Assembly: GCF_004341685.1 (NCBI RefSeq)
Contig: NZ_SMAA01000005.1
Location: 62,001 to 126,000, forward strand
Origin: Pectinatus cerevisiiphilus
Lineage (GTDB): Bacteria > Bacillota > Negativicutes > Selenomonadales > Selenomonadaceae
Direction of reading: 5' to 3'
DNA: 64,000 nucleotides
Part shown: positions 54,624 through 63,786 of the stretch, piece by piece
Position numbering within the stretch: position 1 is the stretch's first letter
Layout of the letters: each line of letters starts with the position of its first letter
Notes under the pieces: model-generated
What the model was told of the DNA's origin: nothing
What the model saw: only the letters and a program-made list of their open reading frames with translations
Databases searched by the model: none
Translations under genes and position numbers: made by a program

Positions 54624-55820
54624 ATGTTTAAAGAAACAAACAAAAAATTTTCTTTTGAAACCGAATTATTACGCAGCGGTGCATATACACGCTACCCTGT
54701 GACCAATCCAGAAAGCATGCCCATTTACATGACCACAGCATTCAATGTAGAGGATTTGGATGATCTCGAACAAAGATATAAAGAAAAAGGCTTTTGCTAT
54801 AACCGTAATCGTAATGCCAATCGCAGTGCATTGGCAGAATTACTTACTCAAATGGAAAATGGAGATAATGCAATTGTCTGTTCTTCAGGAATGGCTGCTA
54901 TTTATACTTCAATCATTTCCATAGTTAAAGCCGGTGATCATATTATTGCTGACCAAACACTTTATGGTGAAACAATAGAAATATTCACAGAAATAATGAA
55001 AAACTATGGGGTTGAAACAACTTTTACTGATTTCACAAATTTAGACTTAGTAAAAAGCAGCATTCGCCCCAATACCAAGTTATTTTATACTGAATCTATT
55101 GCGAATCCAATGATCACCATCTCCGATATTGACGAACTTGGTAATATTGCCCACACCAATAATGCCTATCTAGTCGTTGATAATACTTTCATGACCGCAG
55201 TAGGATTTAAACCACTTGAACATAATGCCGATTTAACAGTAATAAGCCTGACAAAATTTGCCAATGGGCACAGTGATGCTGTCTGCGGTGCCATTATTGG
55301 TAAAAATGAACTTATTGACCAGGCGTATAAGATGCAAATTCTTACTGGCTGCACAGCAGATGCTTTTACTTCATGGCTTGTTTCAAGGGGCATGCGTACT
55401 ATGTACTTACGAGTAAAAAAACAAATGGAAAATGCCCTAATACTAGCAGAAGCGTTAGAAAAATCACCATATGTTAAAAAAGTAAATTATCCTGGTTTGA
55501 AATCCCATCCGCAATATAAATTAGCGTGTCGGTTATTTCAAAATGGTTTCGGTGGTATGATAAGCATCATCCTGCCAGAAAACAGAGAAAAAATGAACGC
55601 TTTTATGCGTAGATTAAATCTTGCCCATTATGCTATGACGCTTGGTGGTTACCGGACTACATTATCGTATCCAGTACTATCATCCCACTATGACATGCCA
55701 GAAAAAGATCGTCTCAAAATTGGTATTACAAACGGCATGATGCGCATTTCTGTTGGCATCGAAAACGCCAATGATTTAGTAGAAGATTTCCTTCAGGCAC
55801 TGACTGTTTACTCAAAATAA
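54624..55820 (+). CDS. Cys/Met-metabolism PLP-dependent enzyme (trans-sulfuration family), copy 2
   Basis: A 398-residue paralogue of the enzyme at 48463, of the same length. Key elements are CSSGMAAIYTSIISIVKAGD, the tyrosine in TLYGETIEI, VVDNTFMTAVGFKPLEHNAD and the PLP lysine in SLTKFANGHSDAVCGA. The usual R-x-NPT motif is replaced by NRNANRS, a further departure from the family than copy 1. Its place directly after an amino acid importer suggests that it degrades or converts the imported compound. The product may be an enamine, which fits the RidA gene that follows. Confidence 0.87.
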   Translation: MFKETNKKFSFETELLRSGAYTRYPVTNPESMPIYMTTAFNVEDLDDLEQRYKEKGFCYNRNRNANRSALAELLTQMENGDNAIVCSSGMAAIYTSIISIVKAGDHIIADQTLYGETIEIFTEIMKNYGVETTFTDFTNLDLVKSSIRPNTKLFYTESIANPMITISDIDELGNIAHTNNAYLVVDNTFMTAVGFKPLEHNADLTVISLTKFANGHSDAVCGAIIGKNELIDQAYKMQILTGCTADAFTSWLVSRGMRTMYLRVKKQMENALILAEALEKSPYVKKVNYPGLKSHPQYKLACRLFQNGFGGMISIILPENREKMNAFMRRLNLAHYAMTLGGYRTTLSYPVLSSHYDMPEKDRLKIGITNGMMRISVGIENANDLVEDFLQALTVYSK

Positions 55821-55895
55821 ACACTTTAATAATACTGTCCCTATAATGAAAAAGAAAGAGGTCTCATGTTATTATTATGACATGAAAATCATATA

Positions 55896-56291
55896 ATGGA
55901 AAAAAAATACAATAAACCCCTGCAAAGTATAATGGATGAAAATACACCAATGATTATTGGTCCCTATGTACAGGCCATGATATATGGTGACTTAGTATTT
56001 ATTTCTGGGCAAATCGCCATTGACCCTGTCAGTGGAAAAATACCATCTGATATAGAAACCCAAGTCAGGCAAGCAATAAAAAATGCTGAAATTATTCTCA
56101 CTCAAGCTGGCTCCAGCTTAAAAAGAGCTATCAAAGTCAATATGTACATGACAGATTTAGATGACTTTCCTACTATCAATCGCATCTATCAAGAATTATT
56201 CAATATTTCTTACCCTGCTAGATCGTGCATGGAAGTCAGCCGTCTACCAGGTGGGGCAAACTTTGAAATTGACATTGTCGCTGCAAAATGA
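55896..56291 (+). CDS. RidA/YjgF-family enamine/imine deaminase
   Basis: A 131-residue RidA-family protein. These trimeric enzymes hydrolyse reactive enamine/imine products of PLP enzymes such as 2-aminoacrylate. Conserved parts are IIGPYVQAMIYGDLVFISGQ, IAIDPVSGKIP and the C-terminal SCMEVSRLPGGANFEIDIVA, including the arginine-bearing patch (ARSCMEV) of active members. The N-terminus is about 10 residues longer than usual. No ribosome binding site precedes the ATG; two mini-frames lie just upstream (55866-55896). It is the logical partner of the lyases in this operon. Confidence 0.9.
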   Translation: MEKKYNKPLQSIMDENTPMIIGPYVQAMIYGDLVFISGQIAIDPVSGKIPSDIETQVRQAIKNAEIILTQAGSSLKRAIKVNMYMTDLDDFPTINRIYQELFNISYPARSCMEVSRLPGGANFEIDIVAAK

Positions 56292-56385
56292 ATTTTCATT
56301 TTTATATTTATCTTTGCATTATTGAATGATTTCTTCTATTTTAAGCACAACTACCGATATTTACAATTTCTTTTAATTTTTAATA

Positions 56386-56460
56386 AAACCATCGGTTTAC
56401 AGCTTCTTTCAGGTTTAATTTTTCACTTACACCTGCTTCGAAGTTACCGATGGTTTTTTT
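56386..56460 (+). terminator. Compound hairpin terminator between ridA and trpA
   Basis: An 11-bp outer stem AAACCATCGGT/ACCGATGGTTT plus inner CTTC/GAAG and CAGGT/ACCTG pairings, with seven or more T after it. It lies between convergent genes and has A-rich flanks on the other side, so it may work both ways. Confidence 0.75.
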
Positions 56461-56490
56461 ATTATTTCTTAAAAAGTTTGGTTCATATTT

Positions 56491-57273
56491 CTATTTTGCT
56501 GCCCGCATGACGGCATCTTTCATTTTTTTCACATATTCGCCGACAGGGCCAGGTGCACCTTTACCATACTGGGCAATAAGTTTCACTATTGCACTGCCTA
56601 CTATTGCTGCATCTGCTGTTTCCGCGGCTTTTTGAGCCTGTTCCGGTGTTGCAATCCCGAAACCTATGCCGATAGGAATGTTACTGTTTTGGCGAATAAC
56701 TTTTACGATGCTGTCAAGGTCTGTCTTGATTTCACTTCTGACGCCTGTAACCCCCAACGAAGATACAAGATAAATAAAACCTTGTGCTTCCTTCGCGATC
56801 ATTCCTACACGCTGCATCGAGGTAGGTGCTATCAATGAAACCATATCCACATTTTCCTTATTAGCATAAGCTAATAATTCATCTTTTTCTTCAAAAGGAA
56901 TATCAGGAATGATTATGGCATTTATATCTACTTCACGGCATTTGGCAAAAAATTTCTCTTTCCCATAAACAAACAATAAATTAGCATAAGTCATAAAAGC
57001 CATAGGTATATGTACTTTTTCTCTTACTCTTTTAACCATATCAAAGATTTTATCAGTGGTTGTCCCATTAGCCAGGGAACGCATACTGGCTTGCTCTATA
57101 ACGGGGCCTTCTGCTATCGGATCAGAAAACGGTATTCCCAGTTCAATCAAGTCAACGCCATTTTGCACCATCGAAATAATTATTTTTTCCGTTGTTTCCA
57201 GATCAGGATCACCAGCTGTTATAAAAGCAATAAAAGCTTTTTTATTTTTAAATGCATCCTGTATTTTAGTCAT
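56491..57273 (-). CDS. trpA: Tryptophan synthase alpha subunit
   Basis: TrpA cleaves indoleglycerol phosphate and passes indole to TrpB. The 260-residue TIM barrel has the catalytic Glu in [19 protein letters not shown] and the Asp in the [10 protein letters not shown] segment, and GVTGVRSE for phosphate binding. It overlaps the trpB stop by 8 nt. Last gene of the trp operon. Confidence 0.97.
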   Translation of the reverse strand: MTKIQDAFKNKKAFIAFITAGDPDLETTEKIIISMVQNGVDLIELGIPFSDPIAEGPVIEQASMRSLANGTTTDKIFDMVKRVREKVHIPMAFMTYANLLFVYGKEKFFAKCREVDINAIIIPDIPFEEKDELLAYANKENVDMVSLIAPTSMQRVGMIAKEAQGFIYLVSSLGVTGVRSEIKTDLDSIVKVIRQNSNIPIGIGFGIATPEQAQKAAETADAAIVGSAIVKLIAQYGKGAPGPVGEYVKKMKDAVMRAAK

Positions 57274-58453
57274 GTATATCGATCCCCCTGTAACGTGCTA
57301 TTGCCGCCACGTCTTTATCACCGCGGCCAGATAAACAGATAATCATTATTTCGTCCTTTTTCATTTTTGGTGCTATTTTTATGGCATGAGCTACCGCATG
57401 GGCACTTTCTATAGCTGGTATTATTCCTTCAACCTGAGATAAGTATTCAAAAGCATCCACGGCTTCATCATCTGTTACCGGTACATATTCCGCACGGCCT
57501 ATATCATGTAGATAGGCATGTTCTGGCCCTATTCCTGGATAATCCAACCCTGCCGAAATAGAATACACCGGTGCTATCTGTCCATATTTATCTTGGCAAA
57601 AATACGATTTCATGCCGTGGAATATTCCTTCTGTGCCTGTTGTCAGCGTTGCCGCATGCTGACCTGTTTCAATACCACGTCCTGCTGCTTCACAACCGAT
57701 AAGCCGCACATCTTTATCATTAATAAAATTGTAAAACATTCCCATGGCATTACTACCGCCACCTACACAAGCCATAACTACATCGGGCAGCCTGCCTTCT
57801 GCTGCCAAAATTTGTTGTCGTGCCTCTTTACTGATGACACTTTGAAAATCTCTGACGATAGTCGGAAACGGATGCGGTCCCATTACCGATCCCAATACAT
57901 AATGGGTATCATCAATACGTTTTGTCCATTCACGCATCGTTTCATTGACTGCATCTTTAAGTGTCTGCGTACCACTTGTTACACTGTGCACTTTTGCACC
58001 CAAAAGTTCCATGCGATAAACATTAAGGCGTTGTCTGTCTGTATCTTTTTTCCCCATGAAAATTTCGCATTCCATTCCCATAAATGCAGCTGCGGTAGCT
58101 GTTGCCACACCATGCTGACCAGCACCCGTTTCCGCAATTACACGTGTCTTACCCATTCTTTTTGCCAATAAAATTTGTCCTAAAGCATTGTTTATTTTAT
58201 GCGAACCGGTATGGTTAAGATCTTCACGCTTGATATATATTTTAGCTCCACCTAAATCTTTTGTCATACGGGCAGCATAATATAAAAGAGATGGCCTGCC
58301 TGCGTATGTTTTCAGCAATTCATCTAGTTCTTTGACAAATTCAGGATCATCTTTATATTTCTTGTAAGTTTCTTCCAGCTCTATTACGGCATTCATCAGT
58401 GTTTCCGGGATGTATTGCCCGCCATGAATACCAAATCTACCTTTTTTACTCAT
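57266..58453 (-). CDS. trpB: Tryptophan synthase beta subunit
   Basis: TrpB condenses indole with serine using PLP. The 395-residue product has the PLP lysine in [26 protein letters not shown] and the phosphate loop [13 protein letters not shown]-terminus [16 protein letters not shown] is typical of TrpB1. The start overlaps the trpCF stop by 4 nt and the end overlaps trpA. Confidence 0.97.
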   Translation of the reverse strand: MSKKGRFGIHGGQYIPETLMNAVIELEETYKKYKDDPEFVKELDELLKTYAGRPSLLYYAARMTKDLGGAKIYIKREDLNHTGSHKINNALGQILLAKRMGKTRVIAETGAGQHGVATATAAAFMGMECEIFMGKKDTDRQRLNVYRMELLGAKVHSVTSGTQTLKDAVNETMREWTKRIDDTHYVLGSVMGPHPFPTIVRDFQSVISKEARQQILAAEGRLPDVVMACVGGGSNAMGMFYNFINDKDVRLIGCEAAGRGIETGQHAATLTTGTEGIFHGMKSYFCQDKYGQIAPVYSISAGLDYPGIGPEHAYLHDIGRAEYVPVTDDEAVDAFEYLSQVEGIIPAIESAHAVAHAIKIAPKMKKDEIMIICLSGRGDKDVAAIARYRGIDIHD

Positions 58454-59847
58454 TTTAATCTCCTTATGATAGACATTATTTCTTTTATTTTTGCACTGTC
58501 TTTTACACCACTTGTTTCTACACCGCTATTGATATCGACACCCCACGGTACAACTTTCCTTATTGCACGGGCAACATTTTTACTACTTAACCCTCCAGCC
58601 AATAAAAAAGGCCTTGTCACGCCTTTCAGAAGTGTCCAGTCAAAACTATCCCCTGTACCACCTGCGGCCTCTCTGGAAAATGTATCAAAGAGCAGCATAT
58701 CAGCAGCGGAATGCTGCCATTTTTCTATATCACCGCTATTCTCAACACGAACGGCCTTCCATACAGCGCAGCCCGTTTCTTTTTTGATCCTTATGATATC
58801 TTCTTCTGTCTCATCGCCATGTAGTTGGATAACATCCAGCGCAAGTGAATGTGCCGCATTGATTATAGCTGCTTCCACTTCATTTACGAAAACACCGACC
58901 GTTTCTATAGCAGGTGAAAGTATTTCTTTTATAGCATGTGCCTTTGATGGTGTTACTTGTCTTTTACTCGGTGCAAAAATAAGTCCTATATAGTCCGGTT
59001 GTACTTCATTTATTATCGCAACATCATCTACCCTTGATATGCCGCAAATCTTTGTGCGCGGGATGGCTGCCGGACCATACAATTTTGTCAGTTCTCGCAC
59101 TTTATCTGCGCTGCGCATAAAAGTTTCCCCAATCAGAACCGCCTGTACATTATTTTTACGTAACTGCGCTACATCTTCAGCCGTTTTAATACCGCTCTCG
59201 GAAATAAATATGACATCTGCCGGCACCTCACGGCGAAGCTTGATGCTGTTATTTATATCTACGGAAAAATCTCGTAAGTCACGATTATTTACACCAATGA
59301 TACGCGCACCAGCAGTCAATGCTTTTTCTATCTCAGTCTTATCATGTGCTTCAACTAAACAAGATAATCCTAATCCATCAGCTATCTGGCGAAAACGAGT
59401 CAACTGTTCTACTGAAAGCAGTGCACAAATAAGTAAAACTGCTCCGGCACCCAGGGTTGCCGCTTCATAAATCTGGTATTCATCCACCGTAAAATCCTTA
59501 CGCAGTACAGGTATATTCACTGTAGCAGCTATTTCATGCAGATACTGATCCTTTCCCAAGAAAAACTCTGGCTCAGTTAATACAGAAATAGCTGTCGCAC
59601 CTGCTTTTTCATAATCTTTGGCAATGTCAAGATACGGAAAATCTTCTGCTATAATGCCTTTTGACGGTGATGCTTTTTTTACTTCGCAAATAAAAGAAAT
59701 ATCTTTGCCGCGCAAAGCCTTTTCGAATAAAAAAGCTTCGTGTTTGTCCTTTGCCTGTGCTTCTTTTTTTACTTCTTCAAGTGATTTTTTTTGTTTGCAC
59801 TCATCCACACGGCTACGTGTTCTTGCCGCAATTTTTTCCAAAATCAT
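58450..59847 (-). CDS. trpCF: Fused indole-3-glycerol phosphate synthase / phosphoribosylanthranilate isomerase
   Basis: One 465-residue polypeptide covers two steps. Residues 1 to about 255 are TrpC ([47 protein letters not shown]-type, SESGIK). From [20 protein letters not shown] onward it is TrpF, with [10 protein letters not shown] and the C-terminal [15 protein letters not shown]. The fusion is well known in enterobacteria; separate genes are more common in Firmicutes. Start ATG 59847 with GAGGTG upstream. It lies between trpD and trpB. Confidence 0.95.
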   Translation of the reverse strand: MILEKIAARTRSRVDECKQKKSLEEVKKEAQAKDKHEAFLFEKALRGKDISFICEVKKASPSKGIIAEDFPYLDIAKDYEKAGATAISVLTEPEFFLGKDQYLHEIAATVNIPVLRKDFTVDEYQIYEAATLGAGAVLLICALLSVEQLTRFRQIADGLGLSCLVEAHDKTEIEKALTAGARIIGVNNRDLRDFSVDINNSIKLRREVPADVIFISESGIKTAEDVAQLRKNNVQAVLIGETFMRSADKVRELTKLYGPAAIPRTKICGISRVDDVAIINEVQPDYIGLIFAPSKRQVTPSKAHAIKEILSPAIETVGVFVNEVEAAIINAAHSLALDVIQLHGDETEEDIIRIKKETGCAVWKAVRVENSGDIEKWQHSAADMLLFDTFSREAAGGTGDSFDWTLLKGVTRPFLLAGGLSSKNVARAIRKVVPWGVDINSGVETSGVKDSAKIKEIMSIIRRLK

Positions 59848-59850
59848 GCA

Positions 59851-60861
59851 TCACACCTCATTGGTTGTTTTGATAAATTCTTCCATTTTTTTATAAGCGG
59901 CACCACTATCAATACTAGCTGCCGCTTTTGTGATTCCTTCTGCCAAATCTGCCGCACAATCTGCTAAATACAAAGCCATTCCAGCGTTTAATAATACGGC
60001 ATTTCTCTTCGCACCTTTTTTTCCTGTTAAAACTTTTTTCGTAATTTGCGCATTCTCCGGTCCTGCACCGCCTACCAGTTCAGGCAGTTTGGCATACTCT
60101 ATATTATATTCCTTTGGATCTATTATATACTCATTAAAATTGCCATTGTTAATTTCACATACGGTTGTTTTACCACATACAGTTATTTCATCAAGTCCAT
60201 CTCCGTATACTACAGCACCTTTTTTTACCCCCAGCTTAGCTAAAACTTCTGCCATTGGGCGGATAAGTGCTTTATCATAAACCCCCATAAGCTGAATATC
60301 TGCCGCCGCCGGATTACTTAACGGACCCAGTATATTGAAAATAGTCCTAACGCCAAGTTCTTTTCTCACAGGCGCTGCATACTTCATTGATGCATGATAA
60401 ACAGGTGCATACATAAAACACAAGCCAATATCATTCAACATTTTTTCATTTTGCGCGGCACCGAGTTCCAGCTTTGCCCCTAACGACTCCAAACAATCGG
60501 CTGCCCCGCATTTACTTGAGACACTGCGGTTACCATGCTTGGCTACAGTCACTCCATTAGCTGCTACGACAAAAGAAGCTGTGGTGGAAATATTAAAGGT
60601 ATTGGCTTCATCACCACCAGTGCCCACTATTTCCAAAACATCAGGGTTACGGTGATCCACCGGAATACATTTCTTTCGCATAGCAGCCGCACAAGCCGCA
60701 ATCTCGTCCACCGTTTCCCCTTTCAAGCGAAGGGCTGTTAAAAAACCACCAATTTGTGCATTGGTAGCCTTTCCTTCCATTATTTCCAACATGGTATTGT
60801 TAGCCATTTGATAATCAAGATCTTTACCATTTACTACTTCATGGATTGCTTCCTTTATCAT
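59851..60861 (-). CDS. trpD: Anthranilate phosphoribosyltransferase
   Basis: TrpD joins anthranilate to PRPP. The 336-residue product has the PRPP loop EIVGTGGDEANTFNISTTAS, KHGNRSVSSKCGAAD and GPLSNPAA, all diagnostic. Length is normal and there is no fused TrpG domain. Its ATG overlaps the trpG stop by 4 nt. Confidence 0.97.
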   Translation of the reverse strand: MIKEAIHEVVNGKDLDYQMANNTMLEIMEGKATNAQIGGFLTALRLKGETVDEIAACAAAMRKKCIPVDHRNPDVLEIVGTGGDEANTFNISTTASFVVAANGVTVAKHGNRSVSSKCGAADCLESLGAKLELGAAQNEKMLNDIGLCFMYAPVYHASMKYAAPVRKELGVRTIFNILGPLSNPAAADIQLMGVYDKALIRPMAEVLAKLGVKKGAVVYGDGLDEITVCGKTTVCEINNGNFNEYIIDPKEYNIEYAKLPELVGGAGPENAQITKKVLTGKKGAKRNAVLLNAGMALYLADCAADLAEGITKAAASIDSGAAYKKMEEFIKTTNEV

Positions 60862-61439
60862 TGCACAGCACCGCCTATCTGTAAAAAGTTTTGTAAAATA
60901 CGCTTCCCGCCAAATGTCAAAATAGATTCTGGATGGAACTGCAAGCCATATATCGGATATTGGCGATGCTTCATTGCCATCACTTCTCCGTCATCTGTCT
61001 GCGCTGTCACGATCAGTTCAGAAGGGATACTCTTCTTGTCAACCGCCAATGAATGATATCTGGCAGCTGCAAATTGGTGAGGTAACCCTTTAAATATAGG
61101 CATATCCGCGGTCACCTCAATCATGCTTTTTTTACCGTGCATTATTTTCTTTGCATAACCTACCGTAGCTGAAAAAGCTTCACCGATAGCCTGATGTCCC
61201 AGACAAACACCAAGTATCGGTATTTGACCGCCCAATCTGCGTACTACCTCTTCACAGACACCAGCATCTTTTGGTCTGCCCGGTCCCGGAGACAATACAA
61301 TCTGTGCCGGTGCAAGTTTTTTGATTTCTTCAACTGTCAGTTCATCATTTCTGATGATCTTTATATCAGCACCAATTTCACCTAACAGCTGGTATAGATT
61401 ATACGAAAAACTATCATAATTATCTATTAGCAATAACAT
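60858..61439 (-). CDS. trpG: Anthranilate synthase component II (glutamine amidotransferase)
   Basis: A 193-residue class I amidotransferase that supplies ammonia to TrpE. The nucleophile Cys is in ILGVCLGHQAIGEAF (about residues 75-89) and the His-Glu pair in GLQFHPESI. It overlaps trpE by 1 nt (TAATG) and trpD by 4 nt. It may also serve p-aminobenzoate synthesis, a known double role in Firmicutes. Confidence 0.96.
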   Translation of the reverse strand: MLLLIDNYDSFSYNLYQLLGEIGADIKIIRNDELTVEEIKKLAPAQIVLSPGPGRPKDAGVCEEVVRRLGGQIPILGVCLGHQAIGEAFSATVGYAKKIMHGKKSMIEVTADMPIFKGLPHQFAAARYHSLAVDKKSIPSELIVTAQTDDGEVMAMKHRQYPIYGLQFHPESILTFGGKRILQNFLQIGGAVQ

Positions 61440-62911
61440 TATTCACCGACCTCCTGTGCTTTTTCAATAGCTTCAATCATAGCTCTTGCTTTATTCTGCG
61501 ACTCCATATATTCTGATGCCGGTACACTGTCGAAGACAACCCCACCACCAGAGCGGACATACACTTTATCATCATAAACCACAGCCATGCGTATCCCAAT
61601 GCAGACATCCATATTCCCTGTAAAATCAATATAACCGATAGCGCCACCATAGATACCACGCATACTCTTTTCTATTTCATGCAGAATCTGTACCGCCCTG
61701 ACCTTAGGTGCTCCTGACAATGTTCCTGCCGGTAATGTAGCGGCTATAGCATCAAGTGCATCTTTATCACTGCGTATTTTACTGTTAACTGCCGATGTTA
61801 TATGCATGACATGGGAAAAACGTTCTATCTTATGAAGATTTTTTACCTGTACCGTACCAAACTCACTTATCTTTCCAAGATCATTTCTGCCCAAATCAAC
61901 CAGCATATTATGTTCTGCCAATTCTTTTTCATCATGGCATAATTTTTCTTCCAGTACCGCATCTTCTGCTGCTGTCTTCCCCCGTGGCATGGTGCCGGCA
62001 ATCGGAAAGGTAGACAAGACACCGTCTTTTAGTTTCACCAGTGTTTCCGGTGAAGCCCCAGTCAATTCTATTTGTCTACCGCTCAAATAAAACATATACG
62101 GCGATGGGTTTGTTGTACGCAATACCCTGTATGCATTAAGCAGGCTTCCTTTGAAACCCGCTTCCAGACGATTGGAAGGAACCGCCTGGAAAATGTCGCC
62201 TTCCTTTATATATTTTCTTGTCTTTTCGACCAGCTTTTTATATTCATCAGCAGTCATTTCTCCCTTGAATGATGTTGTAAGTCTGCCAGCTTGTTCATTG
62301 CGCGGTGCACCGTTCTTTACCAGTGCAGCCAAATCAGCCAATTCTTTTTGCGCCTTCTTATAATTATTGACGACGTCATCAGTCCGTATATTAACAATCA
62401 AAAATATTTTTTGTTTTAAATTATCAAAGGCAATAATCTTATCAAAAAGCATTAAATCGACATCATTTAAATCCTGTTCTTTACCAGCAAAGTCGAGTTT
62501 CTTTTCGCTATAGCGTATATATTCATAAGAAAAATAACCGATCAGTCCACCCGTTAAAGGCGGTAAAAAATCAAACCGCGGACTTTTATATGTTTGTAAT
62601 AGATCCCGCAGCTCTTTTGCCGGATTTTCCGTATAAAAAGTTCTTTCACCTTTTCTATCCTTAATCGTCATTTCATGATTTTTACATTTTATTTCCACCG
62701 ACGGATCAAATCCTAAAAAAGAATAACGTCCCCATTTTTCACCGCTTTCTACACTTTCGAGTAAAAAACAGCAATCACTGACGTTCTTCATTGCCTTCAA
62801 CACCGCTATCGGTGTCTTAATATCGGCAAAAAGTTCTTGGCTCACCGGTAATATATCATATTCAGCTGCAATCTTTTGCAATTCCGTCAAACTAGGTTTA
62901 TATTCGACCAT
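61439..62911 (-). CDS. trpE: Anthranilate synthase component I
   Basis: TrpE converts chorismate to anthranilate and is feedback-inhibited by tryptophan. The 490-residue product contains the LLES-type Trp-binding element (CCFLLESVESGEKWGRYSF), FQAVPSNRL, LTGASPETLVKL and the C-terminal GAPKVRAVQILHEIE with GGAIGYI. The ATG at 62911 is chosen, with AAAGGGGTG upstream; the longer frame starts before that site. First gene of the operon, controlled by the T-box leader. Confidence 0.96.
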   Translation of the reverse strand: MVEYKPSLTELQKIAAEYDILPVSQELFADIKTPIAVLKAMKNVSDCCFLLESVESGEKWGRYSFLGFDPSVEIKCKNHEMTIKDRKGERTFYTENPAKELRDLLQTYKSPRFDFLPPLTGGLIGYFSYEYIRYSEKKLDFAGKEQDLNDVDLMLFDKIIAFDNLKQKIFLIVNIRTDDVVNNYKKAQKELADLAALVKNGAPRNEQAGRLTTSFKGEMTADEYKKLVEKTRKYIKEGDIFQAVPSNRLEAGFKGSLLNAYRVLRTTNPSPYMFYLSGRQIELTGASPETLVKLKDGVLSTFPIAGTMPRGKTAAEDAVLEEKLCHDEKELAEHNMLVDLGRNDLGKISEFGTVQVKNLHKIERFSHVMHITSAVNSKIRSDKDALDAIAATLPAGTLSGAPKVRAVQILHEIEKSMRGIYGGAIGYIDFTGNMDVCIGIRMAVVYDDKVYVRSGGGVVFDSVPASEYMESQNKARAMIEAIEKAQEVGE

Positions 62912-62942
62912 TTTCTGCACCCCTTTAAAATAAATAGACAAA

Positions 62943-63250
62943 TAAAAATACCCGCCCTAAGACAAATCACTTTGTCAAGGACGAGTATGTATTTTGCTTA
63001 CTCGCGGTGCCACCTTGCTTGGAAAAGACCTTCCCTCTCATGCAGGATACTAACATATCCCTCACAACTAACGCCTGTGCTACGTCACAGAATACTTGGC
63101 AGAACCTCCCGGCTCTCCCTTTGACTGTGCCCTCTGCGGTCCATTTAATACCCTGCGTCCTGTTATCTCTCAGCAATGACAACTCTCTGTAAGTGCACGA
63201 TGTATTTTTATCTCCGCATCAACGGTTTCTTAAGGCAGATATTAATTTTG
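62943..63250 (-). promoter_or_regulatory. Tryptophan T-box leader with terminator
   Basis: The T-box sequence AGGTGGCACCGCG is at 63015-63003 (minus strand). The specifier is read as TGG (63143-63141) in the context TTAAATGGACC, decoding tryptophan. A terminator follows (ATACTCGTCCTTGACAAA pairing with TTTGTC...GGGCGGGTAT, then TTTTTATTTG; 62991-62943). Uncharged tRNA-Trp should stabilise the antiterminator and switch on trpEGDCFBA. The 477-bp gap contains this leader, its promoter and the divergent arsR promoter, and nothing else. A frame at 62967-63182 is a by-product. Confidence 0.93.
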
Positions 63251-63256
63251 ATTTAT

Positions 63257-63285
63257 ATTTTACTAGCAAGATGTAAAGTTGTCAA
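63257..63285 (-). promoter_or_regulatory. Promoter of the trp operon
   Basis: Minus strand TTGACA (63285-63280), 17-bp spacer, TAAAAT (63262-63257). The transcript starts near 63250. Confidence 0.82.
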
Positions 63286-63316
63286 GTTTATTTAAAAATT
63301 AAAATAAGAATTTACT

Positions 63317-63345
63317 TTGTCGCCATCTAAAAATTCTGTTATACT
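63317..63345 (+). promoter_or_regulatory. Promoter of the arsR-like gene
   Basis: TTGTCG (63317-63322), 17-bp spacer, TATACT (63340-63345). The sequence between it and the start includes ACTATAAGTGATTAACTATTAT, which may hold an autoregulatory site. Confidence 0.65.
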
Positions 63346-63388
63346 ATAAGTGATTAACTATTATTTCCCTGTACAACAAGGAGAATCC

Positions 63389-63763
63389 ATGTCAAAAGAA
63401 CTAGAAAATAAAGACTGTGATATGTGTGAAATCTACCATGTGCATCAAGACATGATCAATAAATCGAAGTTGCATCTTTTAGATGAAAAAACCACCGGCC
63501 GCTTGGCCGACACTTTTAAAATTCTTGGCGACCCTACTCGCATAAGAATATTGACGATCTTATCAAATGATGAAATGTGTGTCTGCGATATAGCTGCAAC
63601 ATTACAGATGGGACAATCGGCCATCTCGCATCAACTGCGTATCCTACGCAGTGCCCGTCTGGTAAAATTTCGTCGCGAAGGCAAGGAAGCATGGTATTCG
63701 CTGGACGATAACCATGTTGTTGTTTTACTAAAACAGGGGTTGCAGCATATATTGCATGACTGA
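63389..63763 (+). CDS. ArsR/SmtB-family metal-responsive repressor (CadC-like)
   Basis: A 124-residue winged-helix repressor. The alpha-3 metal motif EMCVCDIAATLQMGQSAISH has the ELCVCD pattern (Cys-x-Cys) used by CadC/ArsR to bind thiophilic metals, and an N-terminal DCDMCEIYHVH adds Cys and His ligands as in CadC. The HTH helix QSAISHQLRILRSARLV binds DNA. The ATG at 63389 follows AAGGAGAA; the longer frame is unsupported. No metal exporter is in view; the following gene is a cell-wall protein. Confidence 0.9.
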   Translation: MSKELENKDCDMCEIYHVHQDMINKSKLHLLDEKTTGRLADTFKILGDPTRIRILTILSNDEMCVCDIAATLQMGQSAISHQLRILRSARLVKFRREGKEAWYSLDDNHVVVLLKQGLQHILHD

Positions 63764-63786
63764 GAACAGAAAGGATTTTTTCAGCC

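Noticed and set aside
62967-63182. 71-codon frame on the minus strand upstream of trpE
   Set aside because: It covers the T-box leader, including the T-box motif and terminator, and has no protein-family features.
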